Of a stretch of 64,000 bases of DNA, positions 46,101 to 56,654 are shown one piece after another. Location: assembly GCF_032118995.1 (NCBI RefSeq), contig NC_092669.1:4959501-5023500 (forward strand). Reading direction: 5' to 3'. Source of the stretch: Asterias amurensis. Lineage: Eukaryota; Echinodermata; Asteroidea; Forcipulatida; Asteriidae. The notes under the pieces are model-generated. The model worked only from the letters and a program-made list of their open reading frames with translations, ran no database searches and was not told the origin of the DNA. The position numbers and the translations under genes are program-made. Numbering within the stretch: the stretch's first letter is position 1; every line of letters begins with the position of its first letter.

Positions 46101-46798
46101 TATACGCATGTCTAATGGGAAATGATTTTGGGTGCGTTCGATTAGCTTAAGTGCTCATTCGCGTGAGCCCCTGACAAGAGCTAATCGAACGATGACTCAC
46201 CCTCTCGTGGTGAGGTCATGCACCTCTGCCCAGCCCCGAGTGACCCGTTCCACTCAGGGCACTTGGGGCTGACCCGGGTGAGCCCCTGGAATGACGTCAA
46301 AGCTATTCGAACGTAACGGGGCAGACCGGGGTCGACCGGGGGAAGCTATAAATCGAACGCACCCTTAGTAGTAAAGGGTTCGCACTCGAACAACCTGGAC
46401 ACGAGAGGGTGCACTTCATATACACTGTTAGTTATAAAGGGGCGGTGCGGACTCTAAAATCAAGGTTACAATCGATTGTCAATCTTTTTGGGGGAATTTA
46501 TTTGTAAGTTTGAATTAAAACCAGACAAAGCTTTTAGAATAACGTTTCTCTTCGAGATTAATGTTTCTATTATAAAGGTTGCAAGTAAAATGTGGTTCAA
46601 AAAAGGGACGAACAGAAGTGCCACGCAAGAACTTCTATTGCATACACACTAAAGATAAGCGAAACTATTTGAAATGCTTAACCTAAGTATTTCATTTTTT
46701 TTGTCTTCACCTCTATCAGCCGGACAAATGCTGCTCATTGCAAGCCCAATCACGAAGTAGACAAAAGCCACTCGCAGGCCTATAGACGATCTTGGCAT
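37135..46798 (-). CDS. Type I membrane receptor: four Ig-like domains, TM, cytoplasmic NACHT and LRR-like region
   Basis: Exons in coding order: 46711-46798, 45191-45517, 43528-43869, 42725-43045, 41857-42213, 40811-40969, 37135-40073. Every intron is phase 1 and the joins give 1,510 aa. Residues 1-29 are a signal peptide (start at 46798; an upstream in-frame Met at 46852 is possible). Ig-like domains end near 138, 252, 359 and 478. The membrane helix is about 485-508 (PFWIIIPIIAIVIIVCLVTV), then CCKYR. The single last exon encodes a NACHT ATPase: Walker A EGRAGSGKTT (615-624), Walker B VAILVDDC (694-701), sensor VVLATR, and VAGFTPTSSRRFIKRVL. A repeat stretch (831-952) precedes a helical region and LRR-like repeats near the C terminus (LTNLEEIVLIGS, FTQLKMLDLRLN). 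NACHT-LRR proteins are NTP-driven assembly sensors, usually cytosolic; here the module is tied to an extracellular Ig stalk. No Death, CARD or TIR domain is seen. The donor at 43527 (GTTGAT) is weak. Confidence 0.82.
38812..39177 (-). repeat. 54-bp coding minisatellite in the NACHT exon
   Basis: About seven units of 18 aa of the type HQPTRDQQGDGSGQTMKG lie between the NACHT core and the following helical region. Units differ by a few residues. The length keeps the frame, so copy number could vary between alleles. A long frame on the opposite strand (38812-39285) is a shadow of it. Confidence 0.92.
41100..41856. other. Intron between the fourth Ig exon and the TM exon
   Basis: Holds a (GTTT)-rich run at 41250-41290 and a decayed tRNA-SINE on the minus strand (about 41470-41560, TGATTCAAACCCACAACCC). 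No further exon recognised. Confidence 0.5.
43070..43275 (+). mobile_element. Truncated family A MITE in the Ig-NACHT gene
   Basis: GTTAAAGACACTGGACACGATTGG then GAGAAACGGCTCCCT; the right half is lost. It begins about 25 bases upstream, in transcript sense, of the third Ig exon. Confidence 0.7.
43950..44165 (-). mobile_element. tRNA-derived SINE
   Basis: CACCGATGTGTGTGAGCTGT, then a minus-strand T arm GTGATTCGAACCCATGACCC and an anticodon-arm region, as in 31538-31857. Confidence 0.65.
44430..44695 (+). mobile_element. tRNA-Leu/Ser-type SINE
   Basis: GTTGGTTCGAGTCTCGGTCG serves as a B box, followed by ACACCCGTGTCCTTAAAACA and GGGACGTGAAGCCGTTGGTC. The same body occurs in reverse at 58790-59065. 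Confidence 0.65.
44700..45190. other. Intron segment, no gene
   Basis: Contains many GTGCGCG/CGTGAACGTGA-like words but no element or exon I can name. Confidence 0.35.
45990..46125. mobile_element. Foldback element family H, short copy
   Basis: CACTAACTGTTGAATGAGGTGC and the GGTCTAATCGCTAGCTAGACC palindrome match the inner part of 15664-15960 and 19208-19470. Confidence 0.6.
46130..46374. mobile_element. Short TIR element, family G, copy 2
   Basis: GGGTGCGTTCGATTAGCTTA at the left, AAATCGAACGCACCCT at the right, with a GGGGTCGACC body. In the first intron of the Ig-NACHT gene. Confidence 0.7.
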
Positions 46799-46852
46799 CG
46801 TTGACTCCCTTAATGCTACAAGCACAGGTTCGACCGTCTTCAACACTTTCAA

Positions 46853-47874
46853 GAATTATTGGCCAAACCAACTCACTTCGTCACCGTTTTCAAATAGGTC
46901 TGGCCAAGCAAACTCTGTGCGATGAAACAAATACCCATTCTTCGCCCGAGTCGGTTGTTGTTCAGTGCACATCACCTATAAGAAAATTTAAACCTTACTA
47001 GTTGCAAATAATATTGACAATTGTTTTGTCATGCAAATATCGAGAAGAATATAAACAGCATGCAAAATGTCGTAAAAACAAGCTATATACACGTTGCCTT
47101 TAACTTATTTATGCCAACTATTTTGTCTGTGGTACGGTTTAACCTCTTTCGTTTGTACTTTTTATTGGTGTGTTTTTATGTGAGCGAAAAGGTCAAAATG
47201 AACTCCCCATGGAGGAACAATACAGTTTTGTTGCATTGTAGTGTTTTGTATTGCAACTGCTAGGATGCCCGCTGCATGACCTGTTGCAATTTTATATTTC
47301 TTTTCTCATGACACATAGTTTTATAGTTTTAGTTATTTCTCATCAAATATGACATTCAGAGAGAAGTAATTCAAGGGATGTTTTCTATTATGATCATCAT
47401 TACACCGTGTAATTTGTATGTATTTGTGATCCTATATGAGTTTTGTCCTAGCCAATGATGTAATGTTCGCCAATGACTGACACTCATGCACAACTGATCG
47501 AATCCTACATTAATAGCAAGGTAAACAATACGGATAAAGGCATGCACACAACATGCACGATCATAGCTGCCTTTCAAAAAAAGTTCAAACTTCAACAAGG
47601 ATAGACCGTCATGGTGTCACTGCATGTACAGAGTGTCACTGACAAAACAAACAACGAAACTGGACAATGCAGGTCCACACATAATATTGTAGTTTTGTAA
47701 ACTCATAAAATATTATCAACATGGGTTATTTAATATTTATACTTACAGTATGGCAACTGTACGCTAGCTGAGTGATTCTGGTATATGGATGTGTATACAG
47801 TTCTAGTTCCGGGAAGTCAATATAATGTGACGACAAAGGTTGTTTCGGGGTCGACATAATTATGTTAAAGCCAT
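46853..47874. other. Upstream flank of the Ig-NACHT gene
   Basis: About 1 kb of AT-rich sequence upstream of the start codon. I see no clear TATA box, exon or known repeat. The promoter is presumably here, unproven. Confidence 0.35.
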
Positions 47875-48237
47875 TGGACCCTTTCGGTACAGAAAAACAA
47901 AGTTCACAGATTTACAAATAACTTACAGGGTTTACAGAAGGTAGTGGTGAACAACTTCTCTTGAAATATTATTCCACGAAATGCTTTACTTTTTAAGAAA
48001 ACAGTAAAACAATATAAATTCTCGTTAACGAGAATTACGGATTTATTTTAAACACATGTCATGATGACACGGCGAAGTGCGCGGATACAAGGGTGGGTTT
48101 TCCCGTTATTTTCTCCCGACTCCGATGACCGATTAAGCCCAAATTTTCACAGGTTTGTTATTTGATTATAGAAGTTGTGATACACGAAGTGTGGGCCTTG
48201 GACAATACTGTTTACCGAAAGAGTCCAATGGCTTTAA
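47875..48237 (+). mobile_element. MITE family C copy
   Basis: TTAAAGCCATTGGACC to GAGTCCAATGGCTTTAA, with the CTCGTTAACGAG centre. It shares its right TTAA with the next element. Confidence 0.85.
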
Positions 48238-48356
48238 AGGGTGCCTTCGGATCGGTTGAGTTGGTCTATGAAAAGCGTTTGAAAACCGTTTGTTATAAAA
48301 TGCGTATGGTCAGAAAGATGTTTTAAAGTAGAATATAACGACCTACAGAAGAATAT

Positions 48357-49003
48357 TCAATTCAATAATACGTTTATTCCATACATATTGTTAAAAAAAG
48401 AACAATTATTGTGAGAAATAAACAGTACATATAGAAATGTAACAGAATCTAAAGCGCATTAAATTGTACAGAAACAATTTAATCTTAAACCAAATATAGG
48501 TTTTCTCGGTCAATTTCGGAAAATGAGCAGCCAATTTAACCATCAAGCTATTCTATTTCGCGCGAAATGGAATGCTACTCAAAAGGGTAATTCGATTTCG
48601 TTTTATGATTAGCATGTTGCGTCAATTGATTTAACAAAATAATCATTCAATTTAACAATTCATCAAAGCAGCATTCAAATTCGCAGTCGCTTCTCGAGGC
48701 GTGTGTGTCACGAAAAAGAAATGACGATACACTAAATTGAACATAGTGCCAAAGGAATTTGACTCGACTCTAAACGAAATTGAATGGCCGAATTCTGAAT
48801 TTGAAACGCAGTAACAACTGGAGAGGCAAAACAGCTTTAATTCGAACGCATGGAAATGAAAAGGCTGCTAATTTGCCGAATTTGACCGAGAAAACCTACA
48901 ATAAATTAATAACTAGGAATTAACTATGTACAGGAGAGGAAAGAGATCATCAGACACAGGCCCTGCCGAAGCTTGTATAGACAACAGCCTAAGTTGTGTC
49001 TAT
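48357..49003 (-). mobile_element. LINE 3'-end fragment, split by family J
   Basis: On the minus strand the fragment ends in AATAAACGTATTATTGAATT, a LINE-like 3' tail. Its other part (48900-49003) reads GGCAGGGCCTGTGTCTGATG. The family J element at 48496-48899 lies between. Confidence 0.55.
48496..48899. mobile_element. Family J foldback element, complete copy
   Basis: Terminal repeats TAGGTTTTCTCGGTCAAWTT and inverse. Inside, words like ATTCGATTTCG, ATTCAATTT and their complements recur, with a central-left TTTCGCGCGAAA palindrome. About 400 bases. Confidence 0.7.
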
Positions 49004-49489
49004 AAATTGCACGGTTTTCCTTATTTTTATACGCCTTGAACTAACACGGCACGCCATTTTGTGGAGTCAAGGTTTTGACTCAAACTTAGAGCCCGAGTGT
49101 GTGTAAGAACATCCAATTATGTTAACATATGTTTTAAATGGTTTGGGTATATTTTTATAGAACACAGATCACAATGTCTTAAACATGTGTGAAATTGATT
49201 TGTATTGGGTTTGCAACTGTTTGACAACATTTATAAAAAATAATAATGTCCTTATTGAGTTTTCCAACATTCAGGTAATTTGTTATTAACATTTTGTTAT
49301 CTTTTTTAATGATTGGGCTAGTAATTCTTGTTTGCTTGGTTTTATATTATGTGTATGTCACTTTTCTTATTTTCCCTGTTTGGCAGTGGTTATTGTTCTT
49401 CAGGTGTTTTGGTTTCGTCACTGTTGACGTGAAAATTACTGAATATACATCTAGGCGAGCTCACTAACAATGGTTGTGATCAAACTCAA

Positions 49490-49980
49490 AGGCATTGAAG
49501 ACGTTTAGCAATCATTATTGTCAAAGACCAGTATTCTCACTTGGTGTATCCCATTAAAACAACGGAAAAAACCAACAACAACAACAATAACGACCCTGTT
49601 GCATAAAAATTAAAAGGCTTCAGCTTAGTCTTTTATTATTAATTGAGTGAGAAATTGCCTCTTTCTAAACAACTACATTACTTCAGAGGGAGCCGTTTTT
49701 CACAATGTTTTATACTATCAACAGCTCTCGATTGCTCGTTCCCAAGTAAGTTTATGCTAACAATTATTTTGAGTAATTACCCAAAGTGTCCAGCCGTCGA
49801 TTTCACCAAACTCATCCTAACTTATGATTAATCTTAGGACTTAGGACGTGTTCAGTTCCGTATGCTTATACGTTAGGACACATTGAACCCATCCTAAGTT
49901 AGGACTGGTTATCCGTCCTAACTCGAGTTAGGATTGATCCTAGCGTTTCGTGAAATCAGCTGCAGCACCTTTAAGACCTC
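49490..49980. mobile_element. Decayed family A MITE followed by a family K MITE
   Basis: 49490-49795 has family A words (GTATTCTCACTTGGTGTATC, CTTCAGAGGGAGCCG) and a lost left end. 49796-49975 runs from CCGTCGATTTCACCAAACTC to AGCGTTTCGTGAAATCAGC with TCCTAAGTTAGGA words, the family K pattern. Confidence 0.65.
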
Positions 49981-51366
49981 ATTGTTGCTACCTGAGAATC
50001 TGAAACCATGGAGGTAGGAATAGAAGGAGCTCTAACGACCCGCAAAACCGCAGAGTAACAAAAGAATACCCCGACAATGCCCCCGTCTAACTAGTGGAAA
50101 AAGATAGGAGACCTCCAGCTGGACGGCCGATTAACGAGCAGGATTAGATTTCTTTGTACAGAACGTGCGGTACCGCCGTCTACACCGTTGCCTTCGTGTA
50201 AAGTTGAATCATTGGAGACAAGAATTGTAAATAATACACGTTTTCATTTACCGTTTGTGGTGTTTCACTGAAACATCATGGCATATTTTTTCATTTTTGT
50301 TGACTTTCCGGTCACTAGCGGTAGTTCAAAATTTGGGTATTAGCACACGAGGGTGGTTGGTATTCAATTGTGTTTTTCGATTTGGTGAGCACAAGTGTAC
50401 ACAATTTTTATCAGGTCTCAAAAAAGTTGTTTTTCTGTGTTATATCCATACGACATACGACACCATGGTTGAGTGCGCACCAAGTGCGCACGCGCAAACT
50501 CACATACGCCAGGTCGCTCATTGTCTGTGGAGGTATGTCGGTGATTACGAGGTGTCGTTAAACGACTGCGGGACCACAGGTTCGACTTTTGAAGTCCCTT
50601 CTATTCCTTCCTCCATGCTGAAACTGACCATTATAAATGTTCATGGTCAAATTATATGCACCAGCAATCCAAGTCAATGACTCAATTTGAATAGAATACG
50701 GTTTAGGGAGATTTTATGCCGTATCCAAACTATGTAATAATGTGCAGTTTTATTTTGTTCAAGTTAACAGTCTTGAAGTGCTCAGAACAACACCATCATT
50801 AATTATTGTGCTGTACAGCACAACTATATGGTGCTTGACATGGGTGTTGTCACTTATCAACAACGAAATAATGTACTCAAAATACCAACTTTAAAAAGAG
50901 TTAAAACAACACAAATATTATTGTTTTGGCAGAGTTAAGTGCTATTTTAACATAGGGGTGCCGGAACATAGGGGTGTTTGGGTTGTCGGAATAATTTTTT
51001 TTATAGGGGGTGTCTGAACATAGGGGTGTCGGAATATAGGGGTGTCGGATTATAGGGATGTCGGAACACAGGGATCTCGGAATATAGAGCAGTCACCCAC
51101 ACCCTATAATGTACGTTTTTATTCATTTTATTAATTTATATGTGACAGCATCCATTGTGTAAATTTCAACACCCCAGTTCTTGTAGTGTAGTAATCCAAC
51201 TGAAGGTTCAAAGAAAACGATTCCGAAACAAGAATTAAGAAGATGATATCAATAACAACAACCACCATAAATTCATAACAATTACAAGTCACACACCGTT
51301 AATAACTTCATAGGGAAGTGTTGTGTTGCATTTTTTTTAAATATTGTACAAACAAGTGGCTTAATT
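49981..51366. other. Flank upstream of the kinase-less receptor gene
   Basis: Contains an 18-base degenerate tandem (CATAGGGGTGTCGGAA) at about 50950-51085. A 141-aa frame at 50255-50680 has no domain I recognise. Just before the start codon, TTGTACAAACAAGTGGCT resembles the kinase gene's leader. Confidence 0.45.
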
Positions 51367-54300
51367 ATGTACTTATTGCTCGTTAACACCATCGTCATCG
51401 TGATTGCCATGGAGTTTACACAGGGTAAGTGAATAGATTACATCTTATTAAACAGCTACCTGAGCGGAATGTTTTCAACGGAAATGGTATTTTAACTTGT
51501 TTATAATGCACTTGTTCACCATTTTAATGTAATTTTGATTATGTGTACACTTCTGAATTTTTCGTAATTATCGACTAAAAAATCAGGCCCCAACCGAAAG
51601 GTTTTGGAAAACTAAAAACACTTCTGCCATCATCTCTGGGAGCTTGGTTTGTTATGGCTCAACGCTGCAACAAAGCGGCTTTACAAATTGGAGCTCACAG
51701 AGATGACGTTTTGAGAGTGATTACGTAACAGTGCTTTTCGCAAATCTCTCAGAAAAGCCCATAGTCATATGACTCGATTTCCCTATTCTTTGAAAACATT
51801 TTAAGTGAATTTCAGCAAAGTTTACGATTGACATATTCGTTCAAGCAGGTCTTTAAAGGAACATTACAGAATCGGTAAGACTAAAAACTCGTCTAAGATC
51901 ACATATAAACTGAACACGACGGTCTAATGATGACGACAGTTGATATAGATTTCCCGGTCAATTTCAACAAAAATCCATTCATTTTAACTCCTGGCTCATT
52001 CAATTTTGTTTTGAAAATGCACGCACTTTGAATCAGCATTCAAGAGTCAAAACGATTTATTCAATTTCAACAGTTAAGCATTCACTGGTCAAACAAAATC
52101 ATTCAATTTCATCAGGCCGCAAAACTCATTCAATTTCGTTAGAGCCAGCAGCAAGAGCTGGTCAACCATTCAATTTCATTAATGGGCAAACATTTTCCAA
52201 ATGTTTGCATTCAAATTCAAATTCTATGTAATGTGCTTATACTCATTCGTTGCTGCCTAACTCATTTCTTCACTGGTTTGACGTTTATGCCCAACGGTTG
52301 TGAATAAAAAATGGCTGCCCGTGGTCGGTACAGAGCAAGATAAAATTGAGATTAATATGTTTTCAAATTTTATAACGACCCCTTATAATTTTAAGCTTTT
52401 TGTTTCCCTATATTGTTTGTGTTACCTTCTAATTTGACATGTTCCGGACATTAGCAGAAACAAAGACAACAACATGAAAACCAGTGCAACAAAATCTCAA
52501 GGCTAAAGCAAAAGACTTGATTTCCATTTCAAAGTTATCGGATACAAGCTTTAACTTTAAGGGTAACAAAGCAAAAGGAACAGTTATTTCAATTAGAAAA
52601 AAAAGATGTAAATATAATGTGAAGTACATGGAAACACCTCTTATAAAGGACAACTAATGTATCAGTAAAGGAGCTTTAACTTCCAGTTTACTCACAAAGC
52701 CATAACTCATCTTTTAATTTGAATGCAAAGAAGTTGAAATTCGTTGCACATAAATGAAAAAGAAAACTCAAACCAGCAGCAAAATCATGTTCGCTTCGGT
52801 GGGTCTAAATTTGAATGCATCAATTGCAAATAGGTAGTAGAAATTCAACTTAAGAATGGTCAAAGTGTGGTCTTGAATACCTATAAATGAAATAGAACGA
52901 CTGAAGCGAATCTGAACCAGAAAAATGCAATCATGTGTGCACGAAAACGAAATTGAATGCTTTAAGAGCTGAAAAGACACCCTAGTTTGAGAGGATTATA
53001 GGGGAAACTGCGTGAATTTGAATGCATGTTGATGAGATTGAATGATTTTTTGCTGAAATTGGCCGGGAAAACATCAATCGAAATATTGTTTTTTTTTTTT
53101 TTTTTTTTAAATCGATGTCATATGACTTGTGAATCCGTTTTCCATTAATTTCGCGTAACCCAGTTGGCTGATCGATCTCAAACTGCTACAGAATTGTCAG
53201 TTTATGTAGAAGGTGCTTATACTGCCAGCAACCTCGTTATGGAAAACCAACTGTAATAACGTTCCTTAGAGGTTTTTGAACTATAATTGCAAATGTTTCT
53301 GTATGTTTTGGACTCTTGGATGAACACAGTAACTCTCCGTCTCGAAAAAGGTTGAGTGTTGATCAAATTTACCGTTTACGTTTACGTTTACATTTACCTT
53401 AACGTTTACATTTACGTTTACGTTTGCGTGTACGTTTACGTTAGAAACTCGGCAGGATTTTTAAGTGAGGACGTTAAGCAAAGGGTGCTTGATTGTTGGT
53501 GGAGTGTAGATCGGTCACAGAGGTGCAATCATAAACAAAACTTGGAGAACTCAAAGTGCTGAAGACAAGCCATCTGGATATCTTGGTGCGGGGGACTATT
53601 ATAATAGTGCAAGACAAAACTGGGCTGCTGTTTCTGGATGCAACTCCTCCCCTATTGAAGGCCTCTAAATGCCCCTAAGGCCAACACCACAATTGTGAGA
53701 GCGAGTTCCAAAGTTTCACAGTTCTGGGAAAGAAGGAACTACCGTTCATTATAGAACCCTGGCTAAACTGTATTAATATTGAAACATTATGCATACGTCA
53801 TTGCCTGGTAAAGAGTTGATACTGTGGAAACAAAACCAACATTGAAACCTTGAAGTGAACGCGATGCTTATATACTTTGCTCTCGATTCTCGTGTAAGCG
53901 TTTGAATACATTGTTAAATGAACACTTTGCCTTGGATCGGTCGAGTTGGTCTTTGAAAAGCGTTTGTTTACCGTTTGTAATAAAATGCATGATTAGAAAG
54001 GTATTTTAAAAGTAGAATATACTAATTCACACAAGTATCACTCGAACTTGCACGGTTTTCCTTTCCTCGTCGACTAATACGGTTGGCCATTAATTTTATG
54101 GGAGTCAATTTTGACTCCCTTAAATGGCCGAGTGTTAGTTCGCAAAGTGAAAGGAAAACCACGCAATTTAAAAATTATTGGCAAATTTGTATGGATCGTT
54201 GTACTCTACTTTTTCAAAATCTTTCTAACCATATGCATATTATAACAAACGGTTACAAACCCTTTTCAAAGACCAACTCGACCGATCCAATTCCAAGGCA

Positions 54301-56270
54301 ACGTGTTCCTTTAACAACATATATTTTATTAAATTTGGTTTTACCCATATGTATGTTAGCATACTCAGGTGGGATTTGGTTGGATTCGAACCACGACCCT
54401 TGCACTTCTAGAGCAATGTCATTATACCAACTAGCTATAGGCAGTTCGGATCCTATGTTTTAGCATCCATTCAAGTATGTTTTGTTTTCTTGTCATTTTT
54501 TTTTGTTATGGTAACAATTCAGGTCAACAGTCAGTTGAGCTTTTACCTCACTACACTGTACTTGCTGGTTCCACTGTGACTCTTGTCTGCACGGTGCAAA
54601 ATGTCAATCCCAACACAACTGTAAAATGGAGTAGGCCTAACTACCCTGTAAACATTGTTAGCTGTACTAATGAGACACAAGAGATAGCAGGTCCAATAGT
54701 CTGCAACTTGACTCTAGAGTCAGTTGAAGAGTCTTCGGGCGGAAAGTATACTTGTAATGGACTTGTTGGTGGCGTCGATTTCAAAAACAGTACAGAGTTG
54801 CATGTAGGTAAGTAGCCCCCCCCATCCCCGCCCCCAGCTTTTGATGACTTTGTTAATTAAAACACGGATTTGTTTTTAAATTATCTCGGTATTGCTAGAA
54901 TTGCTATTGCTGGAATTGCTGCAGCTGCACTTGCATATGCATTGCTATTCATTTTTATTCGTTACTGCACAATGCTGTGTTTTTATAAGGGCCTTCTTAA
55001 GAAATAAATAAAACAAATAAACGAAGTTCACAAACAAACAAGAAAAGACAAAAAAATTTAAATAATAAGGAATTAGAGTTGCAACCCACTTTCCACAACT
55101 GACCTGTTTTAATGAAAGAAAGAAGAAAAATTGTCATAACCCCTTTGCTAGATGCTATACGTCGATACAAGAGACCATGATGAGACCTCATTGTTATTGA
55201 GTCAACTGTTTTGTTTTGTTGTGTCGACAGTCCCATATCCTACTATTGAACTGCAAGGCACTGGGCTCCAGGTTGGTACCATTGAAACTGGACCCTTTTG
55301 CGTACCAACTACCAGACGCAACTTCTTCTTCAACTGCACTGTTTACAACATCACAGATGATGCCTCGACCATCACATGGGCAATCAATGGGGATGAGGAT
55401 GTTGGGGACGAGGTTAATGTGACGTCGGATGTGATCCCGGCGAACGGTCAATATGGATTGAGGGACATGCGAAGTTCCTTGAATGTAGCTCTCTGGGCGG
55501 ATGAATATCAAGATGAAGTGATTAACGTCACGTGTCATTTCAGTGGTTATATGAACATTGAGCCATTTGAAGTCACCGCTCAAGTCAAGTTCTATTACGG
55601 TATGGAGCAGATTTTATCCAATGAAATTCTCAATTTCAAAAGTAAAAACAGTAATAATATTTCTATAAAAAATCATGATAAAATAAAAGAAGTCTAACAA
55701 GACCGACCATAACACTGTCCCACTATGAGACAACAGGGGTGGATTTCACAAAGAGTTCAGACCAGTGTTATCTCGAGTTAGGACGAGTTACTCGTCCTAA
55801 CTCTTTGTGAATTCGACCCCTGGCCTTAGATCGTCTTCTTCAACACACATACTCATCACCGTTCCCCCAAACTCGTCTGGCAAGTTACGAACACCTTGCC
55901 TTTTTCCAGCTGCGCACCGCGGCGTCTCTGGAATTTCTTGCCAGACGAGCTGAGGGGTAGGGTCACCGTCTACATTTAACCTCAAGACTCATCTGTTCAT
56001 TTTTTTCCCAGCTCGCTAGCATCCGGTACCTTTGATTAATGGTTCTATTCCAGATACTGTGCGCCGTACAAATTGTTTGTTATTATTTTTATGTTGTACT
56101 GCTAAAACTATTCAGTAATTTTTCGACACATATTGCTCTTCATTTCAGATATTCCCATGAGTGTGTTGATTGGACTTGCCTCATGTCACGTGGCGTTTGC
56201 AATTCTGGCTGTCATTGTTGTCATTGTCATCGTTAGGTTTGGCGACCAAACCCCCTTAAAATTGGCGTGA
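51367..56270 (+). CDS. Kinase-less two-Ig membrane protein, paralogue of the receptor kinase
   Basis: Exons 51367-51424, 54523-54807, 55231-55599 and 56149-56270, all phase 1, give 277 aa. Residues 1-20 form a signal peptide of the same 19-codon-plus-one length as in the kinase gene. Ig-like domain 1 (about 20-114, Cys pair LVC and YTC) and domain 2 (about 115-237) match the kinase ectodomain in order. The last exon gives a membrane helix (about 241-265) and the tail RFGDQTPLKLA with a TGA stop, so no kinase domain is encoded. Domain 2 is almost identical to its counterpart from [20 protein letters not shown] to its end. Leader sequences are also alike. It could be a decoy, a co-receptor or a dimer partner; these roles are inference. 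Whether the last exon is an alternative to a more distant kinase part cannot be excluded, but none is in the window. Confidence 0.82.
51945..53088. mobile_element. Large family J-like foldback element with ATTCAATTTC arrays
   Basis: The left end has TTTCCCGGTCAATTTCAACA and the right end the matching inverse (GAAATTGGCCGGGAAAAC). Between about 51970 and 52215 the word CATTCAATTTC recurs roughly every 15-40 bases. Between about 52730 and 53060 the complement GAAATTGAATG, with variants, recurs. It fills much of the first intron of the kinase-less gene. Confidence 0.65.
53368..53445 (+). repeat. TTTACG hexamer microsatellite
   Basis: Repeated CGTTTACGTTTACATTTAC with few substitutions. Intronic. 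Confidence 0.85.
53913..54314 (+). mobile_element. MITE family B copy
   Basis: TTAAATGAACACTTTGCC to GGCAACGTGTTCCTTTAA, with the ATTTTATGGGAGTC central pair. In the first intron of the kinase-less gene. Confidence 0.85.
54335..54460 (-). mobile_element. tRNA-derived SINE fragment
   Basis: GTTTTACCCATATGTATGTT and a minus-strand T arm GGATTCGAACCACGACCC; ends before the first Ig exon. Confidence 0.6.
55738..56030 (+). mobile_element. Family K MITE remnant and LINE 3'-end fragment
   Basis: 55738-55832 has GGATTTCACAAAGAGTT and the inverse with CTCGAGTTAGGACGAG. Next, frames around 55905-55990 read CAPRRLWNFLPDELRG and FNLKTHLF, the usual end of a LINE reverse-transcriptase ORF, shifted between frames. 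It lies in the last intron of the kinase-less gene. Confidence 0.65.
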
Positions 56271-56395
56271 TTGAAGCGTCATCAGTATTATACAGCCTTA
56301 TATAAATACATGTAATTGTTTATGTGTGTATAATTTTAATTTCAAAACTTGTACTATATCGTCTCACAGAATGTAATGAATATTAAAGGTCATGG

Positions 56396-56645
56396 GTACT
56401 TTTTGTAACAAAAAACTTAATGTCCACAGATTTACTTTAAACTTGCAACCATTTGAAGAACATGGTGAGGTGCTGTGGATTTTTAAAATTGAGTAAAAAA
56501 AAAATGTTATTATACGAAAAATAGGTTTTATCAAGCTTTAAAAATAGTTGTCGTCTCATGAGACGAACATTATTTTCGTGACTTGTTTTACTCATTTCTC
56601 AAAAACTACAGCACCTCATCCAGCAAGTAAGACTTTAAGCGAAGC
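56396..56645. mobile_element. MITE family D copy 2
   Basis: AATGTCCACAGATTTACTTT at the left and CAAAAACTACAGCACCTCAT with GAGACGAACATTATTTTCG inside. The right end is incomplete. Confidence 0.6.
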
Positions 56646-56654
56646 TTTCTACCA

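Larger units (their letters stand above)
48234..49090 (+). mobile_element. Family B MITE interrupted by a LINE fragment
   Basis: Family B begins after the shared TTAA (GGTGCCTTCGGATCGGTTGA) and stops at about 48355. It resumes at about 49005 (AAATTGCACGGTTTTCCTT) with its central palindrome, then decays. The insert at 48357-49003 is a LINE 3' end in minus orientation, itself split by a family J element. Confidence 0.7.

Noticed and set aside
50255-50680. 141-aa plus-strand frame
   Set aside because: No signal, domain or splice context; codon content does not look like the nearby genes.
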